The notes beneath the pieces were generated by a model, which saw nothing but the letters and a program-made list of their open reading frames with translations, was not told the origin of the DNA and did no database searches. Made by a program: the position numbers and the translations under genes. DNA of 64,000 nucleotides from Deltaproteobacteria bacterium (GTDB taxonomy: Bacteria > Bdellovibrionota_C > UBA2361 > JAGFJO01): positions 19,631 to 83,630 of the forward strand of contig JAGFJO010000046.1 of the NCBI GenBank assembly GCA_024102635.1, written 5' to 3'. Position 1 is the first letter of the stretch. Every line of letters begins with the position of its first letter. This document shows positions 42,246 to 51,267 of this stretch, piece after piece.

Positions 42246-43262
42246 ATGAATGCCCGTAAAGAGATTTTAAGCGATGCGCTGCAGCGGATGCAGGGCGTGC
42301 CGGTTCTAGTGATCGGTGATGTGATGCTGGACCGTTACATATGGGGCATCGTGGACCGTATCTCGGCCGAAGCGCCGGTTCCGGTTGTTAAAGTGAAGCG
42401 GATCGAAGAGCGCCTCGGCGGTGCGGGCAATGTTATTCATAATTTGCGCAACGTAGGGGCGGAGGTTTCAATATGCGGGTATGTAGGCAATGACGATGAG
42501 GGCACAAAGGTACTATCACTTTTCCGCGATCTCAAAGTTAATACCGACGGAGTGATGGTAGATAGCGCTCGCCCAACCACAGTCAAAACGCGGGTGATCG
42601 CTCATCAGCAACAAGTTGTGCGGATTGACAGAGAAGATCCGCCTTCCGAGGAGTGTCCCCTTGACACGTCGCTCGATGAGCAGTTGTGTGAGCACATCTC
42701 GAAACAGCTGCAGAAGTACCGTGTCATAGTCGTATCGGACTACGCCAAAGGAGCGATCACGGAGCGAATCATGAATATGCTCGAAGGGGCAAGTAAAGAT
42801 AACAAGATCTCTCTTGCCGAGCGGCCTTTAGTAGTCGATCCCCATCCCGAGCACTATCATCTTTATAGATGTATGAGTGTAGGCAAGCCTAACCGGAAAG
42901 AGGCTGAAGCGGTTAGCGGAGTGCGGATAAAGAGCCCGGAATCAGCCGGGCGAGCAGCTGAGATCCTAATTGATAAGTGGAAGGCGGATGCAATGCTTAT
43001 ATCGCTCGGAGAGGATGGGCTATTAATTGCAAGGAGATCCGTAAAACCCCACCTTGTATTGCCCACCCAGGCGCGCGAGGTTTCAGATGTGAGCGGCGCT
43101 GGAGACACGGTGACTGCTATATTTGCGGCAGCTCTCGGCGCCGGAGCCGGGCACGAGATTGCAGGCGAACTTGCCAATATTGCCGCCGGGGTTGTTGTCT
43201 CGGAGGTGGGGACGACGCCTGTAGATTTAGCGAAGATGAAGAGGCAGATCGCAAGGTTATAA
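42246..43262 (+). CDS. rfaE1: D-glycero-beta-D-manno-heptose-7-phosphate kinase
   Basis: This ribokinase-family enzyme makes heptose-1,7-bisphosphate for ADP-heptose synthesis. The 338 residues show VLVIGDVMLDRYIWG (about 18-32), RLGGAGNVIHNLRNVGA (about 59-75) and the catalytic SGAGDTVTAIFAAAL near 280. The C-terminal cytidylyltransferase domain found in fused HldE is absent, so this is the stand-alone kinase and the nucleotidyltransferase must be elsewhere. The start is ATG 42246, with GTG 42231 as an alternative. It supplies the substrate used by the two heptosyltransferases upstream. Confidence 0.93.
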   Translation: MNARKEILSDALQRMQGVPVLVIGDVMLDRYIWGIVDRISAEAPVPVVKVKRIEERLGGAGNVIHNLRNVGAEVSICGYVGNDDEGTKVLSLFRDLKVNTDGVMVDSARPTTVKTRVIAHQQQVVRIDREDPPSEECPLDTSLDEQLCEHISKQLQKYRVIVVSDYAKGAITERIMNMLEGASKDNKISLAERPLVVDPHPEHYHLYRCMSVGKPNRKEAEAVSGVRIKSPESAGRAAEILIDKWKADAMLISLGEDGLLIARRSVKPHLVLPTQAREVSDVSGAGDTVTAIFAAALGAGAGHEIAGELANIAAGVVVSEVGTTPVDLAKMKRQIARL

Positions 43263-43264
43263 TC

Positions 43265-44188
43265 GTGACTAGAAGCGTAAAAACGGCGGGCAGGCCTGCT
43301 ACAGTAAGTATGACCGGATTCGGCCGTGCCTCACTTAAAAGCCGCGCTGTTCAGATCGACGTCGAAATAAAGTCAGTGAACAACCGTTACATTGATATCT
43401 CTATCCGCCTTCCTAAAGAATACTCGGCGCTTGAGCAGCAGCTGCGCAAGGAGATTACGGGTTCGGTGCAGCGGGGCAGAATAGAGATCGGAATCAGCCG
43501 CAGAGTGAGTGAAGGAGCACTTCCAGTTGCTAAAGTCGATCTAACGGCGCTGGATTCTCTTATGGCGCGATACCGATCTGCCGGCCGCCGCTTTGGGATT
43601 GCCGATAGCAGTTTTATGAAGGATGCGTTACTCGACATACTTTCGAGGAAGGAGGTGATGGAGAGCGTTGTCGATCAAGACACCGTGCAGCCGGCAGAGG
43701 TGAAGCTGCTCACCCGCACCCTCCGCCAAGCGATGAAAGAGCTCGTAAGCAGCCGGATGAGTGAAGGCCGCAAACTTGGCCAAGATATCGCCGCAAAGCT
43801 TGAAGACCTATCGAAGGCGCGGCTTCAGATTGAAAAGCGGGCGAAGAGCGTTCCGCAGAGATACCAAAGCAGACTGTCGTCGCGGGTCAAGGAGCTTGCA
43901 ACAGGACACGCGGTCGATGAGCAGCGTCTTGCCGCCGAAGTGGCGCTTATGGCCGATAGATGCGACATATCGGAGGAGCTTGTGCGCCTCGGGGTGCATA
44001 TAGATGAGGCTTGCGCCGCATTGAGCAGGAAAGGCACCGGACGCAGGCTGGATTTTCTGCTTCAGGAGTTCACGCGCGAGCTTAATACTATGTCGTCTAA
44101 AGCGGCAGATGCTGAGATATCGGGCATAGTTGTCGATTGCAAATCGATTGTGGAAAAGATTAGAGAGCAGGTGCAGAATTTGGAGTAG
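43265..44188 (+). CDS. yicC: YicC-family endoribonuclease
   Basis: The 307 residues open with the family signature SMTGFGRASLKSR (about 15-27) and VEIKSVNNRYIDISIRLP. The C-terminal DUF1732 part has LAAEVALMADRCDISEELVR and GRRLDFLLQEFTRELNTMSSK. YicC proteins cleave structured RNAs in E. coli. It lies directly before gmk, a widely conserved pairing. The frame extends back to 42977 inside rfaE1, but family content begins at GTG 43265; ATG 43310 is also possible. Confidence 0.92.
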   Translation: MTRSVKTAGRPATVSMTGFGRASLKSRAVQIDVEIKSVNNRYIDISIRLPKEYSALEQQLRKEITGSVQRGRIEIGISRRVSEGALPVAKVDLTALDSLMARYRSAGRRFGIADSSFMKDALLDILSRKEVMESVVDQDTVQPAEVKLLTRTLRQAMKELVSSRMSEGRKLGQDIAAKLEDLSKARLQIEKRAKSVPQRYQSRLSSRVKELATGHAVDEQRLAAEVALMADRCDISEELVRLGVHIDEACAALSRKGTGRRLDFLLQEFTRELNTMSSKAADAEISGIVVDCKSIVEKIREQVQNLE

Positions 44189-44205
44189 TCGGCTAGGCTA
44201 TACAA

Positions 44206-44844
44206 ATGCGAAAGGGAATTTTGTTCTGCATAATCGGGCCCGCCGGCGGCGGCAAGACTTCGATCGGAGACAAACTGTTGTCCGATAACGATGGCCACTT
44301 AAGTCAATCCGTGTCCGTTACCTCAAGAGCGATGCGTCTAGGGGAGGAGAATGGCAAGAGCTATACTTTCATTACGCGTGCGGAGTTCGAAGCCAAAATA
44401 AAGGCTGATTATTTCTTCGAATGGGAGGAGGTTCACGGCAATCTGTACGGCACTCCACGTGAAAACTTGGAAAATGCCGTATCAGCGGGTCGCGACCTTC
44501 TGCTCATTATAGACATAAGAGGGGCTTTGAACGTGAAGAAGTCTTTCTCTGCTGATTGCGTAATAGTGACAATTCTTCCTCCCAGTTTTGACGCCCTGGT
44601 TGAGAGGATTAAATCGCGTGGCGCAGTCAGTGAGAGCGAACTCTCTTCTCGCATGGCTACAGCCCGTTCAGAATATGAAAAGATCAGAGAACTTTCTGCC
44701 TCGGGCGAGTATTTAGACTATCTAGTGATTAACGGTGAGCTTAAGGCTGCAGCGGAGCAGGTGCGCTGCATTCTCAGATCCGAACGGCTGAGAATGCGCC
44801 GTCTGAACCCTTCTTCAATACACTCATTATGCGAGGTGCGCTAA
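44206..44844 (+). CDS. gmk: Guanylate kinase
   Basis: This enzyme phosphorylates GMP to GDP. The 212 residues contain the P-loop GPAGGGKTS (about 10-18), SVSVTSRAMRLGEENGKSYT (about 33-52; the GMP-binding region, where most members have TR-PRxGE), FFEWEEVHGNLYGTPRE, DIRGALNVKK in the position of DVQGA, and the lid with ESELSSRMATAR. The length is typical. The stop overlaps the next start by one base. Confidence 0.94.
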   Translation: MRKGILFCIIGPAGGGKTSIGDKLLSDNDGHLSQSVSVTSRAMRLGEENGKSYTFITRAEFEAKIKADYFFEWEEVHGNLYGTPRENLENAVSAGRDLLLIIDIRGALNVKKSFSADCVIVTILPPSFDALVERIKSRGAVSESELSSRMATARSEYEKIRELSASGEYLDYLVINGELKAAAEQVRCILRSERLRMRRLNPSSIHSLCEVR

Positions 44845-45314
44845 TGTTTGCAAAAACATACCGTCTCAGGTTGTTCCATACTTTTTTTCTAGTGCTGCTT
44901 GCAGCCGTTGCCGGCGGTTGCCATAAACGAGCCGCGCTTCCTACCGAGATTGCAAAGATTAGAGGAGTGCCGCCCAATATCAAGACCGTCGAAATGACTA
45001 TTTCGCGTCAGACCTACCGCGATACCTTGAAGCAACCGGATAAGTTAACCCGCATGCGGGTCATCCCGCTTGTGGCGCGTGCCGAGGAAGCTAGTGCTGT
45101 CCCAGAGTACCGCCTGTTCAGCATCTATGAGGGCTCACCGGCTGAGCTGCTTGGACTGCAGAACGCCGATGTGCTTGTGGCAGCTAACGGATTCATCATT
45201 TATGAGCCGGCCAAATTCAAAGCCTATCTAGCACTTCTGCAGAATGAGTCGCAGGCAACCATTGAAGTCCGCAGAAGCGGACAGCCGCTTCTTTTGAAGT
45301 ATACTTTCGAGTAG
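44844..45314 (+). CDS. PDZ-domain lipoprotein (GspC-like C-terminus)
   Basis: The 156 residues have a signal sequence with a lipobox-like AVAGGC (Cys about 26). The C-terminal PDZ domain (about 75-155) has YRLFSIYEGSPAELLGLQNA, DVLVAANG and EVRRSGQPLLLKYTFE, resembling the PDZ of GspC and of periplasmic proteases. No protease domain is present. It might scaffold envelope proteins. It is coupled to gmk by TAATG; ATG 44829 is an in-frame alternative. Confidence 0.75.
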   Translation: MFAKTYRLRLFHTFFLVLLAAVAGGCHKRAALPTEIAKIRGVPPNIKTVEMTISRQTYRDTLKQPDKLTRMRVIPLVARAEEASAVPEYRLFSIYEGSPAELLGLQNADVLVAANGFIIYEPAKFKAYLALLQNESQATIEVRRSGQPLLLKYTFE

Positions 45315-45530
45315 GCGTTGCCCGTTCGGGAAAGGGGTGCGAAGTTGCAACGCACTTCGGTTGGAAGCGCACCACCCTCAGGCATTGGAACTAGCTCTTT
45401 GCAGAGAGCCATGCTCTCGTCTCAGGAGCCGATCCAATAGCTTATATCTTCGTTTTAAGCATTAAAAAAGCGGTTAAGTTGCGCGGGAGAAAGTGCCGAT
45501 TATCTTGCTGCTATCTTGCAAGGCGAATCA

Positions 45531-46541
45531 ATGACGGCGCAAAATCAGCTCGATCTCCTCAAGCGCTCGCCCGAACTATCGGGGCGTTTCGAGTTCGTGC
45601 GCTTACTTGGTCACGGCACGGCCGGAAATGTCTATCTCGTGAAGGATCGCACCCGGCCCGAGCAATATCTGGCCTTGAAACTTCTAACCAACGACATGGC
45701 CTTCGATGAGCACACCATCACCCGCTTCCGGGAGGAGTGGGCCGTCTGTCAGCGCATTAAACACCCCAACCTGGTACAGTCTTATGATCTCATCGAGTAC
45801 GACAAATGCCTGGCGTTTACTATGGAATATGTTCAGGGCTTCGATCTGGCGCGCTTGTTGAGGCAGGAAAAGTTCTCTTACGATGAGGTCAATCGGATCA
45901 TGTATCAGCTTTTGGAAGCCGTGCATGCCTTGCATGAGTTGAATGTTATGCATCGAGATATCAAGCTGGAAAATATCTTCTTGCGAAAGGATGGTGTAAT
46001 CAAGCTGGGAGACCTGGGACTGCTAAAAAAAATCGGGGTAAAGAACCTAACTCGACCTGGAATTTTACTAGGGACCCCTCAGTACATGCCTCCCGAGTAT
46101 ATCCGCGCGGGCCGATTTGACTTCCGCTCTGATGTATATGCCTGTGGAGTAGTTATGTATGAGCTGCTAACCGGGAAAAGAAGGCTGGATGACAAGCGCG
46201 GAGCGGCTGCAATCACCTACTTAATAAAGACCAAGTTCGAGTTCCCGCGCATAGCTCTTTCCGGCGATGGCCGGAAATACGTGAAAATTTTGGAGCGCGC
46301 TCTTGCAGTCAATCCCAGTAAGCGTTTCACAAGCGCAAAAGAGATGCAGGAAGCTTTCTCTCCGCGTACCCTCGAGCGCCCTGAAACCTTTTCGCAGAGT
46401 CCTTCTGTAACCTTTCATTTCGGCGGCGGTACCAGCCACGCTATCAAGAAGCTAAAGAAGATTGCAGCGGGAGTTTCACTGCTCGCTGTATTCGCGATGG
46501 GGCTGGCAGTCGCTTGGTATTTTCTGGGATTGAACCGGTAA
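45531..46541 (+). CDS. Hanks-type Ser/Thr protein kinase with a C-terminal membrane helix
   Basis: The 336 residues contain a full kinase domain. The glycine loop is LLGHGTAGNVYLV (about 23-35), the ATP Lys lies in LALKLL, the catalytic loop is MHRDIKLENIF (about 143-153), DLG replaces DFG, and the activation segment ends GTPQYMPPE. The subdomain IX DVYACGVVMYELLTG follows. A single membrane helix (about 311-331) and a short tail end the protein, so the kinase is cytoplasmic and membrane-tethered with almost no external sensor. The FHA proteins in the window could read its products; that link is inference. AAGGCG precedes ATG 45531. Confidence 0.93.
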   Translation: MTAQNQLDLLKRSPELSGRFEFVRLLGHGTAGNVYLVKDRTRPEQYLALKLLTNDMAFDEHTITRFREEWAVCQRIKHPNLVQSYDLIEYDKCLAFTMEYVQGFDLARLLRQEKFSYDEVNRIMYQLLEAVHALHELNVMHRDIKLENIFLRKDGVIKLGDLGLLKKIGVKNLTRPGILLGTPQYMPPEYIRAGRFDFRSDVYACGVVMYELLTGKRRLDDKRGAAAITYLIKTKFEFPRIALSGDGRKYVKILERALAVNPSKRFTSAKEMQEAFSPRTLERPETFSQSPSVTFHFGGGTSHAIKKLKKIAAGVSLLAVFAMGLAVAWYFLGLNR

Positions 46542-46658
46542 GTAAACGGCCAGCAAATACCCACTTTGTTAGTGCGCTCTGTAGATAACAAACTCAAACG
46601 AGGAATCGCTAGCGAGGCAGGTTAGCCGCAGCGTCGTACCGTATTACATGATGAACTG

Positions 46659-47069
46659 CTAAATGGCTCGGAAAAGCAGTATCGCCGTCCAAGGAACAAT
46701 AGCGGCAGCGAGATAGAGCAGAATGACCCCTTGTAAAGCGAAGGTTACCCATCCGACCTTGATTGCCAGCCGGCAGAGAATTCCGACAATTACAATCGCA
46801 CAAAGCTTGACTGCTACCAGAGCGTTGATGTGACCCCACTGCTCCATCAGTGATCGAATGAGCGGATTCGCTTCGATCTCGGTTCCGAAACGCATTACAC
46901 CAATTCCGGTCAAAAGGCCGTCGAGAACCTGTAAAGCAACTAACAGAATACCGATCCAAATTATATCGCGGGTGCGAGCAGGGGTGTGGATTCTTTCAAA
47001 AAATCCACTGGCGGAAGTAGACAAACTATTAAAACCCGCACGAGAGAGATTTAACACCAACTCAGTCAT
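46659..47069 (-). CDS. Small four-helix membrane protein, DUF5658-like
   Basis: The 136 residues have a cytoplasmic N-terminus and about four membrane helices. The segment VALQVLDGLLTGIGVMRFGT followed by EIEANPLI (about 44-71) resembles DUF5658, a family of unknown function. It is transcribed toward the kinase gene. Nothing suggests a partner. Confidence 0.65.
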   Translation of the reverse strand: MTELVLNLSRAGFNSLSTSASGFFERIHTPARTRDIIWIGILLVALQVLDGLLTGIGVMRFGTEIEANPLIRSLMEQWGHINALVAVKLCAIVIVGILCRLAIKVGWVTFALQGVILLYLAAAIVPWTAILLFRAI

Positions 47070-47261
47070 ACAAGACCCACACTACCTAGACATGAACCAT
47101 CTCTTACTAATCCATCCTTACGGAGGAAGTGCTTCTAAAAACCACACTATTGGGTGGAGGCGATGACTGCTGAGTTTAGTCAATGCGGGTGATTATGCAA
47201 CAGAAGTGCTTCATTTTGGAAAAGCACCAAAAAAATCAATCGGTTAAGGTGATGATATATT

Positions 47262-47289
47262 TGTTTAGGCTACTTAAAAGGCATATAAT
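47262..47289 (+). promoter_or_regulatory. Candidate promoter with consensus TATAAT
   Basis: TTGTTT (47262-47267), 16 bases, TATAAT (47284-47289). The -10 ends eleven bases before ATG 47301, so the leader would be about five bases. Confidence 0.55.
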
Positions 47290-47300
47290 CAATCCAGAAA

Positions 47301-48401
47301 ATGACTAGTCTAGTTAAGAATATACCGATCGCTAACTTCAGCCTGCGGGGCATCCTGCCGCTGTTGCTATTGATTGGGTGTATCGCAGCCCTATTTTTCG
47401 TTCCCGATCTTTTGAAGGTCTCCGAGCACCGTCCCTCTGATGCGGTGCCGTACCCGTCCAAAGCAGCTGCTGTGAGGTCACAAAAGCAGGTGGCACCCGC
47501 TGAAAGTGGCACTACCTACCGTTCCCCTTTGGACTCCTTATTGGAATCAATGTCCAAAACTGATTCTCGCGCCCAAAAAGCAGAGCTTCAGCTCCCGGCA
47601 GCCGATCCGGTAAGTTGGGAATTGCTGCGCAGTGAGGGGGCGCAGAACGCCGTTCAGAATGCTAGGGCAGAAGCACAAGCGATCCTCAGTAAGCTGGATG
47701 AGCGGCGCAGTAATTCTCGCCATGCACTTTTTAATCTCATAAGCGTGCTAGATCTGGTTTCCGGAGATGCAAGCAGGTTAATCACTGCACCGGAAGCTGC
47801 AGAGCAGATAGAAACGGCGGACCTCGCTGTTGCAGCTGCACTTCAGGAGGATGGTGTCGATAGGTCGGTATATCAGCGTTGGATGAAGGTTTCACTTGCG
47901 CCCGCTCTGCAGTCACACCGCGTAGATCGCATTAAATTTCAACAGCTTCGTCCTTTCGATCCTAATCTGAGATTAACGATGGTACTGGTATCGAAAATCG
48001 ACCCGAGGCCAAATACCTACGATAGGGTGCAGAGCAGGCTCGAAATGAATGGCGTGGTTGAAGGGAGCGACATCCAACGGCTTCGGCTTTTTAGAAACGG
48101 CAGATTTGTGCAGGAGGTTGCATTTGGTCTGCCGGATGAAGAGGGGTTGAGACATTTTTCATTGGCACGCGATGTTGCCTACGGGGTATGGACCTTCAAG
48201 GCTTACGATGGGGAAGACGGCCAATATGAAAAAAGCTACCGCTTTTTCCCTGTAGTTGAGCGCTTTCCCCGCGACGTGTTTAACTACGTTCTGCCATTCG
48301 TCGATCCGTATATTCCCGATCCGAGGCTGGATAAACTTTTTGCTGTTTCTGAACGGAAGGGGAGATTTAGCGACGAGCTGCAACCGTTTACCACCTTCTA
48401 A
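47301..48401 (+). CDS. Membrane-anchored envelope protein, unknown function
   Basis: The 366 residues have a single N-terminal membrane helix (about 16-37) followed by a large probably periplasmic part. This holds a Ser/Lys-rich linker, a helical region (about 90-205) and a C-terminal beta-rich domain (about 215-320; for example LRLFRNGRFVQEVAFGLPDE and YGVWTFKAYDGEDG) that resembles an Ig-like or pre-cleavage extracellular module. I recognise no family. It converges with tpiA, with three bases between the stops. Confidence 0.6.
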   Translation: MTSLVKNIPIANFSLRGILPLLLLIGCIAALFFVPDLLKVSEHRPSDAVPYPSKAAAVRSQKQVAPAESGTTYRSPLDSLLESMSKTDSRAQKAELQLPAADPVSWELLRSEGAQNAVQNARAEAQAILSKLDERRSNSRHALFNLISVLDLVSGDASRLITAPEAAEQIETADLAVAAALQEDGVDRSVYQRWMKVSLAPALQSHRVDRIKFQQLRPFDPNLRLTMVLVSKIDPRPNTYDRVQSRLEMNGVVEGSDIQRLRLFRNGRFVQEVAFGLPDEEGLRHFSLARDVAYGVWTFKAYDGEDGQYEKSYRFFPVVERFPRDVFNYVLPFVDPYIPDPRLDKLFAVSERKGRFSDELQPFTTF

Positions 48402-48404
48402 GAA

Positions 48405-49166
48405 TCACTGTTGCTGCTCTGAAATTTTGGCCAATTCCGTGAACTTCTCGGCAACCAGACTTGCTCCTCCGACGAGTGCTCCGCCAACGGACGGCAAATG
48501 AACAAAGGTGTGGAAATTCTCCGGTGAAACGCTTCCGCCGTATAAAATTCTGGGAGCGGATTGCTGGTGTCCTGTGGACATCCATATCGAGGCAAGTTCG
48601 GCATGCGCTGAGGCGATATCTTCCACTTCAGCAGCTTTACCGGTTCCGATCGCCCATACAGGTTCATACGCAAGAATGATATTCGGCAGCAGCTTTCGAT
48701 CGATACCGTCTAAAAGCGCGATCAGCTGCCGCTGCAATACCATTGAAGTAAGTCCGCGTTCCCGCTCCTCGAGCTTCTCGCCTACGCAAAAAATACATTG
48801 CATCCCGGAGGCAGCTACTGCAGCGGCTCTTTTTACCACCAACAGATCGCTCTCTCCAAGAATATGGCGCCTCTCTGAATGGCCAACTATTGCAAAGGTA
48901 GCCCCGCATTCCTTCAGCATTGGAACAGAAACTTCACCCGTGAAGGCTCCTGAGTCTGCCCAGTGCGCGTTTTGAGCTCCTACTTTGACGGGAGTCGAGC
49001 TGAGAGACTCTTTAACGGCGGCCAATGCGGTGAATGACGGCGCCAGCCAGATCTCGGTCTGTGCGAGTCCGGAGCAGCCTTCTGCAATAGCGCGTGCTAG
49101 ACTTACCGATTCGGCGATTCCGAGATTCATCTTCCAATTTGCGACAAGTAAAGTACGCGGTGCCAT
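48405..49166 (-). CDS. tpiA: Triosephosphate isomerase
   Basis: This glycolytic TIM-barrel enzyme interconverts dihydroxyacetone phosphate and glyceraldehyde 3-phosphate. The 253 residues contain VANWKMN (about 7-13, catalytic Lys), GHSERR (catalytic His), AYEPVWAIGTGK (catalytic Glu and loop 6) and ILYGGSVSPEN. It lies 30 bases downstream of gap on the same strand, so the two are cotranscribed; pgk, usually between them, is absent. Confidence 0.97.
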   Translation of the reverse strand: MAPRTLLVANWKMNLGIAESVSLARAIAEGCSGLAQTEIWLAPSFTALAAVKESLSSTPVKVGAQNAHWADSGAFTGEVSVPMLKECGATFAIVGHSERRHILGESDLLVVKRAAAVAASGMQCIFCVGEKLEERERGLTSMVLQRQLIALLDGIDRKLLPNIILAYEPVWAIGTGKAAEVEDIASAHAELASIWMSTGHQQSAPRILYGGSVSPENFHTFVHLPSVGGALVGGASLVAEKFTELAKISEQQQ

Positions 49167-49196
49167 CGGAAGATTCCTTTTAAGTTCAGTGGTTGC

Positions 49197-50207
49197 TCAG
49201 CGAGATGCGAGAATGCCGGCGAGATCCACCATGCGGCGTGAGAATCCCATTTCGTTGTCGTACCATGCGACCACTTTAGCGAGCCGCTTTTGAATCACCA
49301 TAGTGCACAATGAATCCACAATCGATGAATTGGTGTTGCCGGTATAATCGATCGAGACAAGCGGTTCATCCGAGACCGCTAGTATTCCCTTCAGATCCTT
49401 TTCGGCCGCAGAGCGCATGGCACGGTTAATGTCATCTGCCGATGCGTCTTGCTCCAATTCCGCCACGAAATCAACCACCGAGACGTCCGGAGTAGGAACG
49501 CGAATGGAGAAGCCGTCGACTTTGCCCTGAAGCTTAGGAAGTACAAGACCGAGAGCCTTTGCGGCACCCGTTGTCGTAGGAATCATCGAAAGAGAGGCAG
49601 CGCGCGCGCGCCTTAAATCTTTATGCGGCAGATCAAGTATCTGCTGATCGTTGGTATAAGAGTGTACCGTGGTCATAGTGCCGCGAGCTATGCCGAAGTT
49701 CTCAAGCAGCACCTTTGCTACAGGCGCTAAACAGTTGGTGGTGCATGACGCGCAGCTGACGATATTGTGCTTCTCCGGATCGTACATGCCGTCGTTGACG
49801 CCACAGACGATTGTAATGTCGGGATCCGGCGACGGGGCAGAGATAATGACCTTTTTAGCTCCAGCCGAAAGATGAGCAGACGCTTTCTCTTTCTTTGTAA
49901 ACAGGCCCGTACATTCTAGTACGACATCAACTTTGTGTTGATTCCATGGCAATTTAGCCGGATCTTTTTCGGCGTATACCCGTATTTCATCTCCTTCTAC
50001 GGTTATACTGTTATCACTTGAGCTGATACTGCCGTTGAATCTACCGTGCACCGAGTCGTACTTCAGAAGATGAGCCAGGGTGGCGGGACTGGTTAGGTCA
50101 TTAATGGCGACGATCTGGAGGTCCTCATCCTTCTTAAGAGCATACACCTGCCGTAAGATATTGCGGCCGATTCGTCCAAATCCATTGATAGCTATATTGA
50201 TGCTCAT
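49197..50207 (-). CDS. gap: Glyceraldehyde-3-phosphate dehydrogenase
   Basis: The 336 residues begin MSINIAINGFGRIGRN (NAD-binding Rossmann fold) and contain the catalytic SCASCTTNCLAPV (about 153-165). Further motifs are THSYTNDQ-type, RVPTPDVSVVDF and WYDNEMGFS. The enzyme oxidises glyceraldehyde 3-phosphate in the cytoplasm. ATG 50207 is preferred over an upstream in-frame TTG at 50222, because the fold starts there. It leads a two-gene gap-tpiA unit. Confidence 0.97.
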   Translation of the reverse strand: MSINIAINGFGRIGRNILRQVYALKKDEDLQIVAINDLTSPATLAHLLKYDSVHGRFNGSISSSDNSITVEGDEIRVYAEKDPAKLPWNQHKVDVVLECTGLFTKKEKASAHLSAGAKKVIISAPSPDPDITIVCGVNDGMYDPEKHNIVSCASCTTNCLAPVAKVLLENFGIARGTMTTVHSYTNDQQILDLPHKDLRRARAASLSMIPTTTGAAKALGLVLPKLQGKVDGFSIRVPTPDVSVVDFVAELEQDASADDINRAMRSAAEKDLKGILAVSDEPLVSIDYTGNTNSSIVDSLCTMVIQKRLAKVVAWYDNEMGFSRRMVDLAGILASR

Positions 50208-50260
50208 AAGACACGTCTCCAATTCAATTCAGTCAGACCGCGATGAAAGGTGCGAAGGCG

Positions 50261-50307
50261 GCCCATTTTGGCTGCCGCAGTCAGATGATAGGAGTATCAA
50301 AATGGGC
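50261..50307. repeat. Perfect 10-base inverted repeat between gap and tolQ
   Basis: GCCCATTTTG (50261-50270) pairs with CAAAATGGGC (50298-50307), with a 27-base loop. It lies 54 to 100 bases before the gap start on the gap side, so it may be an operator or a leader hairpin for gap. Confidence 0.6.
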
Positions 50308-50457
50308 TTCAAACTTCAACTTGAGTAGCATGCGCGGCTCTTTGCGAAAGTAAAAATTTAGCATTTCGACTAAAGGATGGTGCAAGCTAACAAACTATGT
50401 GATATTGGCCTCTTATAGAAGGCCGCCTGTTAAAGGTCGCCTTGCCGCAGTCGCCAA

Positions 50458-50487
50458 TTGATATAGGCACTGTTCATTGAGCATAAT
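50458..50487 (+). promoter_or_regulatory. Candidate tolQ operon promoter
   Basis: TTGATA (50458-50463), 18 bases, CATAAT (50482-50487). The predicted start lies about 14 bases before the GTG of tolQ, which has AGGGGG close upstream. Confidence 0.45.
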
Positions 50488-50507
50488 TTTAAATTAGGGG
50501 GTTTTCC

Positions 50508-51215
50508 GTGGAGCCTTTAGAAACACTGCAAGACCATAGTATTTTGTCGATGGTAACCGGCTCAGGCCCGGTGGTACAGGCAGTTCTGATCACCCTTATT
50601 ATCCTCTCGGTTTGGAGCTGGGCCATAACCATCCAGAAGTTTTTGCAGTTTCGGAAAGCTCGTAGCGACTCGAATGAGTTTAGTAGTATTTTTTGGGAAA
50701 CCAGGAACTTCGCGCGCGTGGATGACTCGTCTCGGCGGCTGGAGGCTAGCCCACTGACCAAAGTATTTGCTTCCGGATACCGAGAACTATCTCACATAAT
50801 CCAAGACCGTCAGTCGCAAGGTGCGCCAAAGGCCGCCGGGAATCTTGATCTCGAGCTGGCTACGGTCGAACATGCATTAAAACGAGCTGAGCAGGCGGAA
50901 ACGGGTAAATTAGAGAGAGGGATAACCTTCCTCGCTTCGGTTGCGAGTGCGGCGCCGTTTATTGGATTGTTCGGTACGGTTTGGGGCATTATGAACGCCT
51001 TCCATGGGCTAAGCACCCTCAAGTCGACTACTCTGCAGGCTGTAGCCCCCGGTATTTCAGAGGCGTTGGTCGCTACTGCAATCGGACTGGCCGCCGCCAT
51101 TCCGGCAGCCGTAGCTTATAACTATTTCGTGGTAGCTGTTAAAGGCTTCCGCCAATCGATGGACGCATTCAGCGAGGAATTCTTAGATATTGCGCGGCAG
51201 CATTTTAGCCGGTGA
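50508..51215 (+). CDS. tolQ: TolQ (MotA/TolQ/ExbB proton channel)
   Basis: The 235 residues have a long N-terminal helix (about 17-41) and two adjacent C-terminal helices (about 142-165 and 180-205). The second-helix block FLASVASAAPFIGLFGTVWG and the third-helix block GISEALVATAIGLAAAIPAA are diagnostic of TolQ/ExbB. It powers TolA from the proton gradient to hold the outer membrane and help septation. The start is GTG 50508. Confidence 0.94.
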   Translation: MEPLETLQDHSILSMVTGSGPVVQAVLITLIILSVWSWAITIQKFLQFRKARSDSNEFSSIFWETRNFARVDDSSRRLEASPLTKVFASGYRELSHIIQDRQSQGAPKAAGNLDLELATVEHALKRAEQAETGKLERGITFLASVASAAPFIGLFGTVWGIMNAFHGLSTLKSTTLQAVAPGISEALVATAIGLAAAIPAAVAYNYFVVAVKGFRQSMDAFSEEFLDIARQHFSR

Positions 51216-51267
51216 AATGAACTTATCGAGAATCGGATTAGTCTAAGTTGCTAGCAGTGGGAAATGT

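Noticed and set aside
42977..43264. N-terminal extension of the YicC frame back into rfaE1
   Set aside because: The extension is rich in Cys and Arg, lies wholly within another gene and has no YicC-like content; the family start is near 43265.
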